DNA from: Rikenellaceae bacterium
Lineage (GTDB): Bacteria; Bacteroidota; Bacteroidia; Bacteroidales; Rikenellaceae
Direction of reading: 5' to 3'
Assembly (NCBI GenBank): GCA_902363575.1
Contig: CABJAJ010000001.1
Span: forward strand, 565,768 to 629,767
Length of the DNA: 64,000 bases
In this document: piece after piece, positions 44,414 through 51,975 of the stretch
Layout of the letters: every line of letters starts with the position of its first letter
Position numbering within the stretch: the stretch's first letter is position 1
The notes under the pieces: model-generated
Seen by the model: only the letters and a program-made list of their open reading frames with translations
Databases searched by the model: none
Told to the model about the DNA's origin: nothing
Translations under genes and position numbers: made by a program

Positions 44414-44881
44414 TTAAAACAGCCTTACGATGCCTTCGTAGGCGCCCAGCACCGCCAGATAGCGGACGAGTTTGCCGACCAGCATGGAGCCCGCGGTGAG
44501 CCACTGGTTGCTGCGCATCAGTCCCAAAAGCAGCGCGACGGCTTCGCCGATATAGGGCAGAAAAGCGAAAAATCCCATCAACGCGCCCCTGCCGCCCAGG
44601 AAACGGGAGGCTTTCGCCAGCGTCCGCTCGTCGATGCGCAGCCAGCGTCCGATCCACTCCCGCCGTCCCAGGCGGCCGATCCAGTAGCAGGTCATGCCGC
44701 CGAGCGTGTTGCCCAGGGTGGCGGAAGCGAGCAGGCCGACCGGGTCGAGCCCCATGCGCAGGAGGACGACCAACACCGCCTCCGAGCTGAAAGGCAGGAT
44801 GCTCCCGGCAACGAACGCGGAGAGAAAGAGGCCCGCATAGCCCCAGTCGATGAAAAATGCGGTGACGGATTCGATCATCAT
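44414..44881 (-). CDS. YqaA-type DedA/SNARE-associated membrane protein
   Basis: The 155-residue protein has about four to five hydrophobic segments. The VTT-domain pattern is LGNTLGGMTCYWIGRLG and FLGGRGALMGFFAFLPYIGEA. This matches the short YqaA branch. The family is involved in membrane integrity and lipid carrier recycling. I start at ATG 44881; 44878 is also possible. The longer frame upstream is antisense to the kinase. Confidence 0.9.
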   Translation of the reverse strand: MMIESVTAFFIDWGYAGLFLSAFVAGSILPFSSEAVLVVLLRMGLDPVGLLASATLGNTLGGMTCYWIGRLGRREWIGRWLRIDERTLAKASRFLGGRGALMGFFAFLPYIGEAVALLLGLMRSNQWLTAGSMLVGKLVRYLAVLGAYEGIVRLF

Positions 44882-44896
44882 TGCGGATTCGTGGAG

Positions 44897-44904
44897 CAAA
44901 GATA
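44897..44904 (-). promoter_or_regulatory. Candidate -7 element of the YqaA-type gene
   Basis: The minus strand reads TATCTTTG, 15 bp before the ATG at 44881. No -33 box was recognised. Confidence 0.5.
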
Positions 44905-45062
44905 ATCCGTTTTTGCCGAGCCCGATACGACGATCCGTTTTTATGGTCGAAAAAACTTTTTCACGGATAATTTGCGGTAAAATTTGGTGGGAGCAGCGCT
45001 TTTGTCTATTTTTACCCTTCGGAAAAATCCGCGGCTTTGTGCGGATGACCGGAGAAGTTTCG

Positions 45063-47876
45063 ATGGAAAAAGTGAACCTTTCGGCAGAAGATCGGCTGGA
45101 ACGGCTGCTGCGTGCCGCGGAAGCCGGCTGGTGGCAGACCCGTCCCGGCAGCGGGACGGTGGAGCTGAACCCATCCCTGGCCGCCATGTTGGGACAGGAG
45201 CCGGGTCCGGTTTCCGTTTCCCGGTTCTGTTCGCTGCTGCCCGAAACCGAGGCGCTGCGTTTGGGCATGGCCTTCGCCGAGCGGGAAAAGCTGCTCCGGC
45301 TGGACGTGCTCCTGCCGTTCCGCGCCCCCGAAGGCGTACTTCGGCTGCGGCTGCGTGGCGCAGGAGAGGAGGAGGGCGCGGTGTATGGCTCCGCGAGGCG
45401 CGAAGAGCTCTCCGAAGAGGTGTGCGCCGAGGTCTCACCGGATGCGGAGGAGTTGGTGCAGCGGCAGAAGAGCATTTCCGATTCGCTGCTCGCTTTCCTC
45501 GAGCAGGACGATTCCGAGCTGATCGTCACCCGGATTTTCCGCAGTGTGCTCGAGCAGTTCCGCGGCAGCCGGGTGTATCTGTTCGAGCTGGATTGGGTGG
45601 CGGGCATCCAGACCTGCGTGTACGAGGTTACGGCCGACGGCGTTTCCACCGAGAAGAACAACCTCCAACGGCTGCCGATGAGCGACAGCCCGTGGTGGAT
45701 GGAGCAGCTTTCCCGGCACCGCCCGATTCTGCTCGACGACCTCGAGCGCGACCTCCCGGCCGATGCGACCTCCGAACGGCAGGCGCTCTCGGCGCAGGGG
45801 ATCAAGTCGCTGTTGGTGGTTCCGCTCGTAAACGGGAAAGACGTCTGGGGTTTCATGGGCATCGACATCGTCGGCGAATGCCGCCGCTGGAGCAACGGCG
45901 ATTACCAGTGGTTTTCCTCCTTTGCCAACATCATCAGCGTGTGCACGCAGCTCCGTCGTTCGGAGTCCCATATCCTGCGTGACAAGCTCGATATCGAAAC
46001 CCTCTACCGCTACCTGCCGGCAGGTTATCTGCGGCTGAAATTCGTTTACCGCGACGGACGCGCCGTGGATTACACGATCGTGGACATGAATCGGACGGCT
46101 GCCGAAATCTCGGGCACGGATTGCGACGCCCTGATCGGCAGCACGGCTACCGGACTGGGCATCGATGCCGGGAGACAGCTTGCCGTCCTTGTGCCGCTGA
46201 TGGAGTCGGGGAATCACATGGTCCGCAGCTTCCACCTCAAGGCTTCCGATCGTTATTGCCATGCGGTGATCTATTCGCCCCTGCGGGACGAGATCGTGGT
46301 GCTCTTTACCGACGTCACCGAGACCGTCGCGGCGCTCAACGCGTTGCAGACCAACGAGGCGATCCTGAGCAATATCTACCGCAAGCTGCCCGTGGGAATC
46401 GAGCTTTACGACCGCGACGGGGTGCTGATCGACCTGAACGAGAAGGAGCTCGAAATATTCGGCGTGTCGTGCAGGGAAGAGGTGCTGGGCATCAACTTTT
46501 TCGACAACCCCAACGTGCCGGACGAGCTCAAGGAGCACGTGCGCCGGCGCGAGGAGGTCGATTTCAGCCTGCACTACGACCTGGGCCGTGCGAAAGCCTA
46601 CCGCACCTCCCACAGGACCGACATCATCTATCTGGTGACCAAGGTGACCTACCTCTACGACACCGAGGGAAACCTCACCAATTTCCTGCTCATCAATATC
46701 GACAATACCGAGACGACCAACGCTTTCAGCCGCATCCAGGAGTTCGAGGGGCTCTTTTCACTGGTCGGGCGTTTCGCCCGGGTGGGCTATGCCCACTTCG
46801 ACCTGGAGACGCAGACGGGTTTCGCCACCGGAAGCTGGTACGAAAATCTGGGCGAGCCGCAGGATAAGCCGCTCGTCGAGATCGTCGGACACTACGGTCA
46901 GCTGCATCCCGAGGATCGGACCGCCGTGCTCGAATTTTTCCGGGCGTTGCGGCAGGGAGATGCCGACCATTTCAATCGCACGGTGCGGGTGCGGCGGCCG
47001 GACGGAGGCTACAACTGGACGAGCGTCAATACGGTGGTCAGCCGGTCGGAACGGCTTGCGATCACCAGCGTGAACTACGACGTCACCGAATTGAAACGCA
47101 CCGAGCAAAGCCTGATCCGGGCTCGCGACGTCGCCCGCCGCTCCGACCGGCTCAAGTCGGCTTTCCTGGCCAACATGAGCCACGAAATCCGCACGCCGCT
47201 CAATGCGATCGTGGGATTTTCGACCCTGCTGGCGGATACCGAAGATGCCCGGGAGCGGCGCGAATATGCCGGGATCGTCGAGCAGAACAGCGCCCTGCTG
47301 TTGCAGCTTATCTCGGATATCCTCGACCTCTCGAAGATCGAAGCCGGCACGATGGAGTTCTCTTACGGGGAGGTGAATGCCGGGGCGCTCTGCACCGAAA
47401 TCGTCGAATCGATGCGGCTGCGCAATCCGCAGGGTGTGACGCTGTCGCTTGCCGAGGGGTTGCCGGAGTGCCATTTCATCGGGGACCGGGCGCGGATCAC
47501 CCAGGTTTTGACCAATTTCATCACCAATGCCCAGAAGTTTACCGAGCAGGGGCATATTCGCCTGGGCTATGCCGTGCGGGAGGACGACACCGTTCGTTTT
47601 TACGTCGAGGACACCGGCATCGGCATCGAGGCGGAGCGACAGGAGGAGATTTTCAACCGCTTCATCAAGCTCGATTCGTTCAAGCAGGGCACGGGCCTCG
47701 GACTGCCGATCTGCAAAAATCTGGTCGAACGGATGGGTGGGAGCATCGGCGTGGATTCCCGGCGCGGAGAGGGCTCCTGCTTCTGGTTTACGCTCCCTTA
47801 CCGCAACGGGCTGCTCGAGGCGCCGGAGGAGCGGGAATCACCCCCCCCCGCTTCCTATCTGACCCAGGACGACTGA
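45063..47876 (+). CDS. Sensor histidine kinase with GAF and PAS domains
   Basis: The 937-residue protein has no clear membrane segment, so it is probably a cytoplasmic sensor. Order: N-terminal PAS-like region, GAF (about 135-295), three PAS units (about 310-420, 430-550 and 560-677), HisKA with phospho-acceptor His707 (NMSHEIRTPLNAI), and HATPase (FITNAQKF, VEDTGIGIEAERQ, GTGLGLPICKNLVE). There is no receiver domain and no response regulator beside it, so it is an orphan kinase here. I chose ATG 45063; 45045 is possible. A C9 tract (47841-47849) sits just before the end. Confidence 0.92.
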   Translation: MEKVNLSAEDRLERLLRAAEAGWWQTRPGSGTVELNPSLAAMLGQEPGPVSVSRFCSLLPETEALRLGMAFAEREKLLRLDVLLPFRAPEGVLRLRLRGAGEEEGAVYGSARREELSEEVCAEVSPDAEELVQRQKSISDSLLAFLEQDDSELIVTRIFRSVLEQFRGSRVYLFELDWVAGIQTCVYEVTADGVSTEKNNLQRLPMSDSPWWMEQLSRHRPILLDDLERDLPADATSERQALSAQGIKSLLVVPLVNGKDVWGFMGIDIVGECRRWSNGDYQWFSSFANIISVCTQLRRSESHILRDKLDIETLYRYLPAGYLRLKFVYRDGRAVDYTIVDMNRTAAEISGTDCDALIGSTATGLGIDAGRQLAVLVPLMESGNHMVRSFHLKASDRYCHAVIYSPLRDEIVVLFTDVTETVAALNALQTNEAILSNIYRKLPVGIELYDRDGVLIDLNEKELEIFGVSCREEVLGINFFDNPNVPDELKEHVRRREEVDFSLHYDLGRAKAYRTSHRTDIIYLVTKVTYLYDTEGNLTNFLLINIDNTETTNAFSRIQEFEGLFSLVGRFARVGYAHFDLETQTGFATGSWYENLGEPQDKPLVEIVGHYGQLHPEDRTAVLEFFRALRQGDADHFNRTVRVRRPDGGYNWTSVNTVVSRSERLAITSVNYDVTELKRTEQSLIRARDVARRSDRLKSAFLANMSHEIRTPLNAIVGFSTLLADTEDARERREYAGIVEQNSALLLQLISDILDLSKIEAGTMEFSYGEVNAGALCTEIVESMRLRNPQGVTLSLAEGLPECHFIGDRARITQVLTNFITNAQKFTEQGHIRLGYAVREDDTVRFYVEDTGIGIEAERQEEIFNRFIKLDSFKQGTGLGLPICKNLVERMGGSIGVDSRRGEGSCFWFTLPYRNGLLEAPEERESPPPASYLTQDD
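47841..47849 (+). repeat. C9 tract at the 3' end of the kinase gene
   Basis: Nine C encode PPP in the last 13 codons. Loss of one C would end the protein a few residues later in another frame. Gain of one would read through the terminator region. Confidence 0.9.
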
Positions 47877-47901
47877 TGTGCGTCCGCTCGCATGTGCTTA
47901 T

Positions 47902-47929
47902 CGCCGGCAGTCGTGCCGGCGTTTTTTTT
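47902..47929 (+). terminator. Kinase gene terminator
   Basis: CGCCGGCA (47902-47909) pairs with TGCCGGCG (47914-47921) around GTCG, followed by eight T. It is 25 bp after the stop. Confidence 0.92.
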
Positions 47930-47967
47930 GTCGGATTTTACCGACCGGGGCCAAGTGCGCGGGCAGG

Positions 47968-48378
47968 TTATCCGACCAGCGTGGCTACGATAGTGCGGGC
48001 ACCCGCATGGCGGCGGAACTCGCAGAGCCAGATTCCCTGCCAGCGGCCCAGGTCGAGGCGGCCGCCGGTGACGGGAATGGTGAGGGAAGCGCCAGCGAGC
48101 GTGGATTTGAAGTGGGCCGGCATGTCGTCGTCCCCCTCATCCGTGTGGCGGTAGAAGGGTTCGCGCTCAGGCGCCAGCCGGTCGAAGAGACGGTCTGCGT
48201 CGTACCGCACATCGGGGTCGGCATTTTCGTTGAGCGTCAGCCCGGCCGAGGTGTGGCGGATGAAGAGGTGGAGCAGCCCCGTTTCGGGCAGCTCCGGCAG
48301 CTGTGCGAGGATTTCATCGGTCACCAGATGGCAGCCTTTTTCGCGCGGACGGAGTGTGAAGGTGGTTTGTCGGATCAT
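47968..48378 (-). CDS. YjbQ family (UPF0047) protein
   Basis: The 136-residue protein has the family motifs LLHLFIRHTSAGLTLNENAD, MPAHFKSTLAGASLTIPV and GTWQG-like LGRWQGIWLCEFR. YjbQ proteins form a trimer with a zinc-binding His site. Members have been reported with weak thiamine-phosphate-synthase activity, but the physiological role is uncertain. ATG at 48378 gives the family length. Confidence 0.93.
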   Translation of the reverse strand: MIRQTTFTLRPREKGCHLVTDEILAQLPELPETGLLHLFIRHTSAGLTLNENADPDVRYDADRLFDRLAPEREPFYRHTDEGDDDMPAHFKSTLAGASLTIPVTGGRLDLGRWQGIWLCEFRRHAGARTIVATLVG

Positions 48379-48402
48379 TCGGATGGTTTCTGTCGTCGAA
48401 GA

Positions 48403-48410
48403 CAAAGATA
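48403..48410 (-). promoter_or_regulatory. Candidate -7 element of the yjbQ-type gene
   Basis: The minus strand reads TATCTTTG, 24 bp before the ATG at 48378. Confidence 0.55.
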
Positions 48411-48547
48411 ATGCAAGTCGTGCACAGGCGGTGCGTTTCTGCGCGGGCCGGTTCGATCCGCGGACGATTTTCGACGTGCCGCAATGCAGCCGCCGGTCTC
48501 CTGTCGGCCGTGCGGAAGAGCGGACGCTGCGGAGGAGCCCCGAAAGC

Positions 48548-48574
48548 CGAACCGCCGGACATGCCGGCGGTTCG
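48548..48574. terminator. Hairpin between lipoprotein gene and yjbQ
   Basis: CGAACCGCCGG (48548-48558) and CCGGCGGTTCG (48564-48574) form an 11-bp stem. It lies 20 bp past the lipoprotein stop. The flanks hold no long T-run, so termination strength is uncertain. Confidence 0.6.
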
Positions 48575-48593
48575 ATTCGGTGCGGGGTTCCGC

Positions 48594-50216
48594 TTAGCGG
48601 AGAGGTGTACGCGAGCCGTGCGGGGCGCGCGGCGCGGCCCATCTGGATTTTCCGATGGCGAAAGGCGAGAAGCTGTAATCCTCGAATGTGATCGGGCCGG
48701 TGTAGGTGCCCGTATAGGCCTTCCCCTTTTCGGTCGTCAGGTCGAACGTAAGGCGGTAATCCGTCCCTTCGTGCGCCACGGTGATCGTTCCGCCGCCGAA
48801 CGAAAATTCGTACATCTCCTCCTGTTCGTCGAAGTAGGCGGCCCAGGAGTCGTAGGAACTCCAGGTGCCGGCTGCGGAGGTGTCCGAGAAGGTGTAGGTA
48901 CCCTCGGCGAGCGTCAGTTCGTCGCCTCCGCGCGTGGCGGCGTAAAAGTCGCAGTTGAGGGCATGGCAGGGGAACGCAACGGGATAAGGATCTCCGTACT
49001 CGTCGGGCAACATGTTTTGGTCAGCGACCAGGATGTAGAAATTATGGACGGTATTGCCGTCGTCGTCCTCCGACATGCCGTAATAGGAGGCCAGGATCGC
49101 ATGGGCGAAGGCCAGATTTTCGGTGTTCACATCGACCTCCTGCTCCTCCGGCGTGGTGAAGGGTTTTTCCAACAGCGCTGTGCGGTCGCCGCGCTCATCG
49201 ACTCCGATCACGTAATGGATGTATTCGGTTTCCGGATCGAGATAGGTCCATTCGGAGGGCTCTGTGAACTCCGTCATGCGCGGCGAGGAGATGAACAGTT
49301 GCTCCAGCAGCGCGTCTTTCCCGCCCTCGGCCAGCAGGCCGTCGATCATGCTTTTGGGCAGGGGTTGTTCGATGATGTAGCGCAGTCCCTCATCGGGCGT
49401 GTAGCGGACGGTCATTTCGGTGGCCTGCAGGTCGAGAATTTCGATGCCGACGGTCAGCCCGTTGTCCGCCGGATCGGGCGTGCGGGTGTCGATGAGCTGA
49501 TAGTCTCCGACATAATTGCCGCTCGCGTCGGTTCGGCAGGCCATCACCTGATAGGACATGCCCGCCATCACGTCGTAAGGCTGGCCGTTGGGCCGCAGAT
49601 CCAGGTCGTGCAGGGTGTAGTCCAGCGGACCGGTGCCCGGCATGCCGTAGATCGAGAGCAGCAGTTGAATTCGCTGGGCGTACTCCTGCTCCGACTGCGT
49701 TCCGTCAGTGAAGTTTTCGACCACCTTTTTCAGCAGCGCCACATGGCGGAAGGTCGTTTCAGGCTCCACCTCGATGTGGTAGGAGATGAAATTCTTGCCC
49801 GTGTCGGTGAGGGTGAGCAGGTCGTCGTAGGCGGACGTTCCGGTCGTAAATCCGAACGTGACGACGTCGCCGATTAAATCCCCTCGCCGGGCTGCGGCAT
49901 AGACGGTGTAGTCCACGCCGGAGGCGAGGTTTTCTTCCGTCACGCGGGTGGTGCCCTCTCCCGGAAGCGGCTTGCCGTCTTTCATCACGTCGGCGGCTGT
50001 GGGTGTTTCGGCCTCCCGCCGGACAAGCAGGTAGGCAGCTATGTCGGCGTGGGCGGAAACGACCGTGAAGGTGATTGATGTGGCCGTTACCTGTCGATCG
50101 GGGCCGAATGTAACGGTCGGCGCCTGTTGGGTAGCTGTGTCGTCGTCCGAGCAGGAGGCGCAGAGCATACAGAGCGCCGAGACGCTCAGCAGGGCATAGT
50201 GACGGAAGTTTTTCAT
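48594..50216 (-). CDS. Large secreted lipoprotein, function unknown
   Basis: The 540-residue protein has a lipoprotein signal (lipid Cys in LCASCSDDD, about residue 22). An FN3-like beta domain follows (TVTFGPDRQVTATSITFTVV to VVTFGFTTGT), then a middle region that repeats similar segments (LTVGIEILDLQATEMTVRYT). The C-terminal part (FSDTSAAGTWSSYDSW to the end) resembles a beta-sandwich seen in Bacteroidetes surface proteins. I do not recognise a catalytic motif. It probably faces the cell surface (SDDD after the Cys is compatible with surface export). It is alone on the minus strand. Confidence 0.75.
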   Translation of the reverse strand: MKNFRHYALLSVSALCMLCASCSDDDTATQQAPTVTFGPDRQVTATSITFTVVSAHADIAAYLLVRREAETPTAADVMKDGKPLPGEGTTRVTEENLASGVDYTVYAAARRGDLIGDVVTFGFTTGTSAYDDLLTLTDTGKNFISYHIEVEPETTFRHVALLKKVVENFTDGTQSEQEYAQRIQLLLSIYGMPGTGPLDYTLHDLDLRPNGQPYDVMAGMSYQVMACRTDASGNYVGDYQLIDTRTPDPADNGLTVGIEILDLQATEMTVRYTPDEGLRYIIEQPLPKSMIDGLLAEGGKDALLEQLFISSPRMTEFTEPSEWTYLDPETEYIHYVIGVDERGDRTALLEKPFTTPEEQEVDVNTENLAFAHAILASYYGMSEDDDGNTVHNFYILVADQNMLPDEYGDPYPVAFPCHALNCDFYAATRGGDELTLAEGTYTFSDTSAAGTWSSYDSWAAYFDEQEEMYEFSFGGGTITVAHEGTDYRLTFDLTTEKGKAYTGTYTGPITFEDYSFSPFAIGKSRWAAPRAPHGSRTPLR

Positions 50217-50222
50217 AAGCAA

Positions 50223-50555
50223 AGGGGTTGAATTGGGTTAAATGGCCCCGGTATCGGGATGTCCGTGCCGTGCACGCTCATCCCTTCGGGGATAGGTTCG
50301 TCATGCCCGCATGGGCGGGGTTCGGCGATATTTCGGGCAGGGGCGGTCGAATCCCGATCCCGGCGTGGCCCGTCTGAGGGGCGGGTAAATGGCGGTGCCG
50401 TATCGTGCGGATTCGGATTTCATGCGATTTTGAGAGGTGAGTGGGAAACAATATACGAATTCTATCCGGGATTTCCAAATGCAGCTTCCTTTTTCTTGCG
50501 CATGGGCCCGTCCCGTCCCCCCCGTCCGCTTCCGTTATCCGGATGAAACCGGTTC
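50223..50555. other. Intergenic region upstream of the large lipoprotein gene
   Basis: The region is 333 bp without a credible gene. A small ATCCC-TTCG-GGGAT hairpin lies at 50280-50293, and a C7 run at 50517-50523. No TAnnTTTG match was found in either orientation near the lipoprotein start. No other structure seen. Confidence 0.5.
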
Positions 50556-51737
50556 CTATCCGGCGGAAACCTCCTGCGCGGCGGGATCCCGCCTGCGCGG
50601 GTATATGCGGCAATAGACGACCAGCATGAGAAACCCCAGCAGCGCGAAGCCCGCCCCCGGCAGCGTCGCATAGCGGTAACTCAGTCCGTGTTCCATAGGC
50701 AGCCCGCCGAAGTAGGCGCCCAGTGCATTGCCCAGGTTGAATGCGACCTGCGCCGAGGCGGCTCCGAGCATCTCGCTGCCTCGGGAGTTTTCGAGCATCA
50801 GCAGTTGCTGCGGCGAGGAGAGCGCGAAGAGCGAGCCGGTGAGCAGCGTCATCAGCACGAGGGCGATCCAGCCGTGGTGCCCCAGGAAAAAGAGGGCGAG
50901 CAGCGCGGCGCAGACGAATGCCTGCGTGAACCGCACCACCCGTTCGGGGGTGAAGCGGTCTGAAAAGCGGCCGCCGATCAGATTGCCCGCGAGCATGCCG
51001 AATCCCGCGAGCATGATGATAAGCGTCATCGCATGTTCCGGAAATCCGGCGACCCGGGCCATGAAGGGATTGACGTAGCTGTACCAGCAAAAGATGCCCC
51101 CGTTGCCGACCATGGTGGAGCCGATAACCAGCCAGGGCGCCAGATGCCGGAGGAAACGGAACTGTCCCCGCAGCCCCGTGTCGGGCAGGGCGGGGATGCG
51201 GGGCACCCACCACGCGACCAGCAGCAGCGCCACGGCGCCCCATACGCCGACCATGCCGAAAGCCAGCCGCCAGGTGAGCACGTTGCTGATGTAGGTGCCC
51301 AGCGGTACGCCGAAAAGATTGGCTACGGTCATGCCGACGATCATGATGGAGACCGCCTCTGTCTTGTGCCCCCGGTCGGCCACGCGTTCGGCCACGATGG
51401 AGCCCACGCCGAAGAAAGCCCCGTGCGGCAGGCCCGAGACGAGCCGCATGGCGAACAGCGTCCAATATCCGGGCGACAGGGCGGCGCAGATGTTGCCTGC
51501 GATAATCATGGCCACCAGGATCAGCAGGATTTGCTTCAGGGGACGCCTGCGGGCGATGAGCACGACGGCCGGGGCGCCGATGCAGACGCCCAGCGCATAG
51601 GCCGAAATCAGGTGTCCCGCCATCGGGATCGTCACGCCCAACTCCCGGGCGATGTCGGGCAGAATACCCATCATCACGAATTCGGCCATGCCGAGCGCCA
51701 GCGTGCCGAAAGCCAGCGCGATCAGACTCTTTTTCAT
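50556..51737 (-). CDS. MFS exporter (AraJ/sugar efflux type)
   Basis: The 393-residue protein has 12 membrane segments, with the DHA1 start LALGMAEFVMMGILPDIARE, GAPAVVLIARRRPLKQ (loop 2-3) and VSGLPHGAFFGVGSIVAERV (motif C region). The family includes arabinose efflux and purine/antibiotic exporters. Start at 51737 fits MKKSLIALAFG; the upstream codons are polar. A TATTTTTG promoter element lies 31 bp away. Confidence 0.92.
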   Translation of the reverse strand: MKKSLIALAFGTLALGMAEFVMMGILPDIARELGVTIPMAGHLISAYALGVCIGAPAVVLIARRRPLKQILLILVAMIIAGNICAALSPGYWTLFAMRLVSGLPHGAFFGVGSIVAERVADRGHKTEAVSIMIVGMTVANLFGVPLGTYISNVLTWRLAFGMVGVWGAVALLLVAWWVPRIPALPDTGLRGQFRFLRHLAPWLVIGSTMVGNGGIFCWYSYVNPFMARVAGFPEHAMTLIIMLAGFGMLAGNLIGGRFSDRFTPERVVRFTQAFVCAALLALFFLGHHGWIALVLMTLLTGSLFALSSPQQLLMLENSRGSEMLGAASAQVAFNLGNALGAYFGGLPMEHGLSYRYATLPGAGFALLGFLMLVVYCRIYPRRRDPAAQEVSAG

Positions 51738-51767
51738 ACGTATCAGCGATAGACGGTTTCCGACCTG

Positions 51768-51775
51768 CAAAAATA
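51768..51775 (-). promoter_or_regulatory. Candidate -7 element of the MFS exporter gene
   Basis: The minus strand reads TATTTTTG, 31 bp before the ATG at 51737. The rest of the 238-bp gap to the OstA-like gene shows no clear signal. Confidence 0.55.
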
Positions 51776-51975
51776 GTACATTCTCACCGCCCCGCACGGA
51801 GGAATGAGGAAATAAATGCGGGCAGCCGGAAATCCGCTCTCCGGCGCGACACCTGCCGTCACGCCCGGCAGCGTTCGGTCAGCCGACCGTTGCGCGGTTG
51901 CGGAGCCCGGGGGCGGGCCATTCGGGGCTCTCGCGCTCGGTGGCGGAGCCGGTTAATCGTGAAGAGGGGGAAGGC

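Noticed and set aside
44850..45062. Longer N-terminus for the kinase starting at 44850
   Set aside because: It would overlap the divergent YqaA-type gene and its promoter; the region has no domain sequence.
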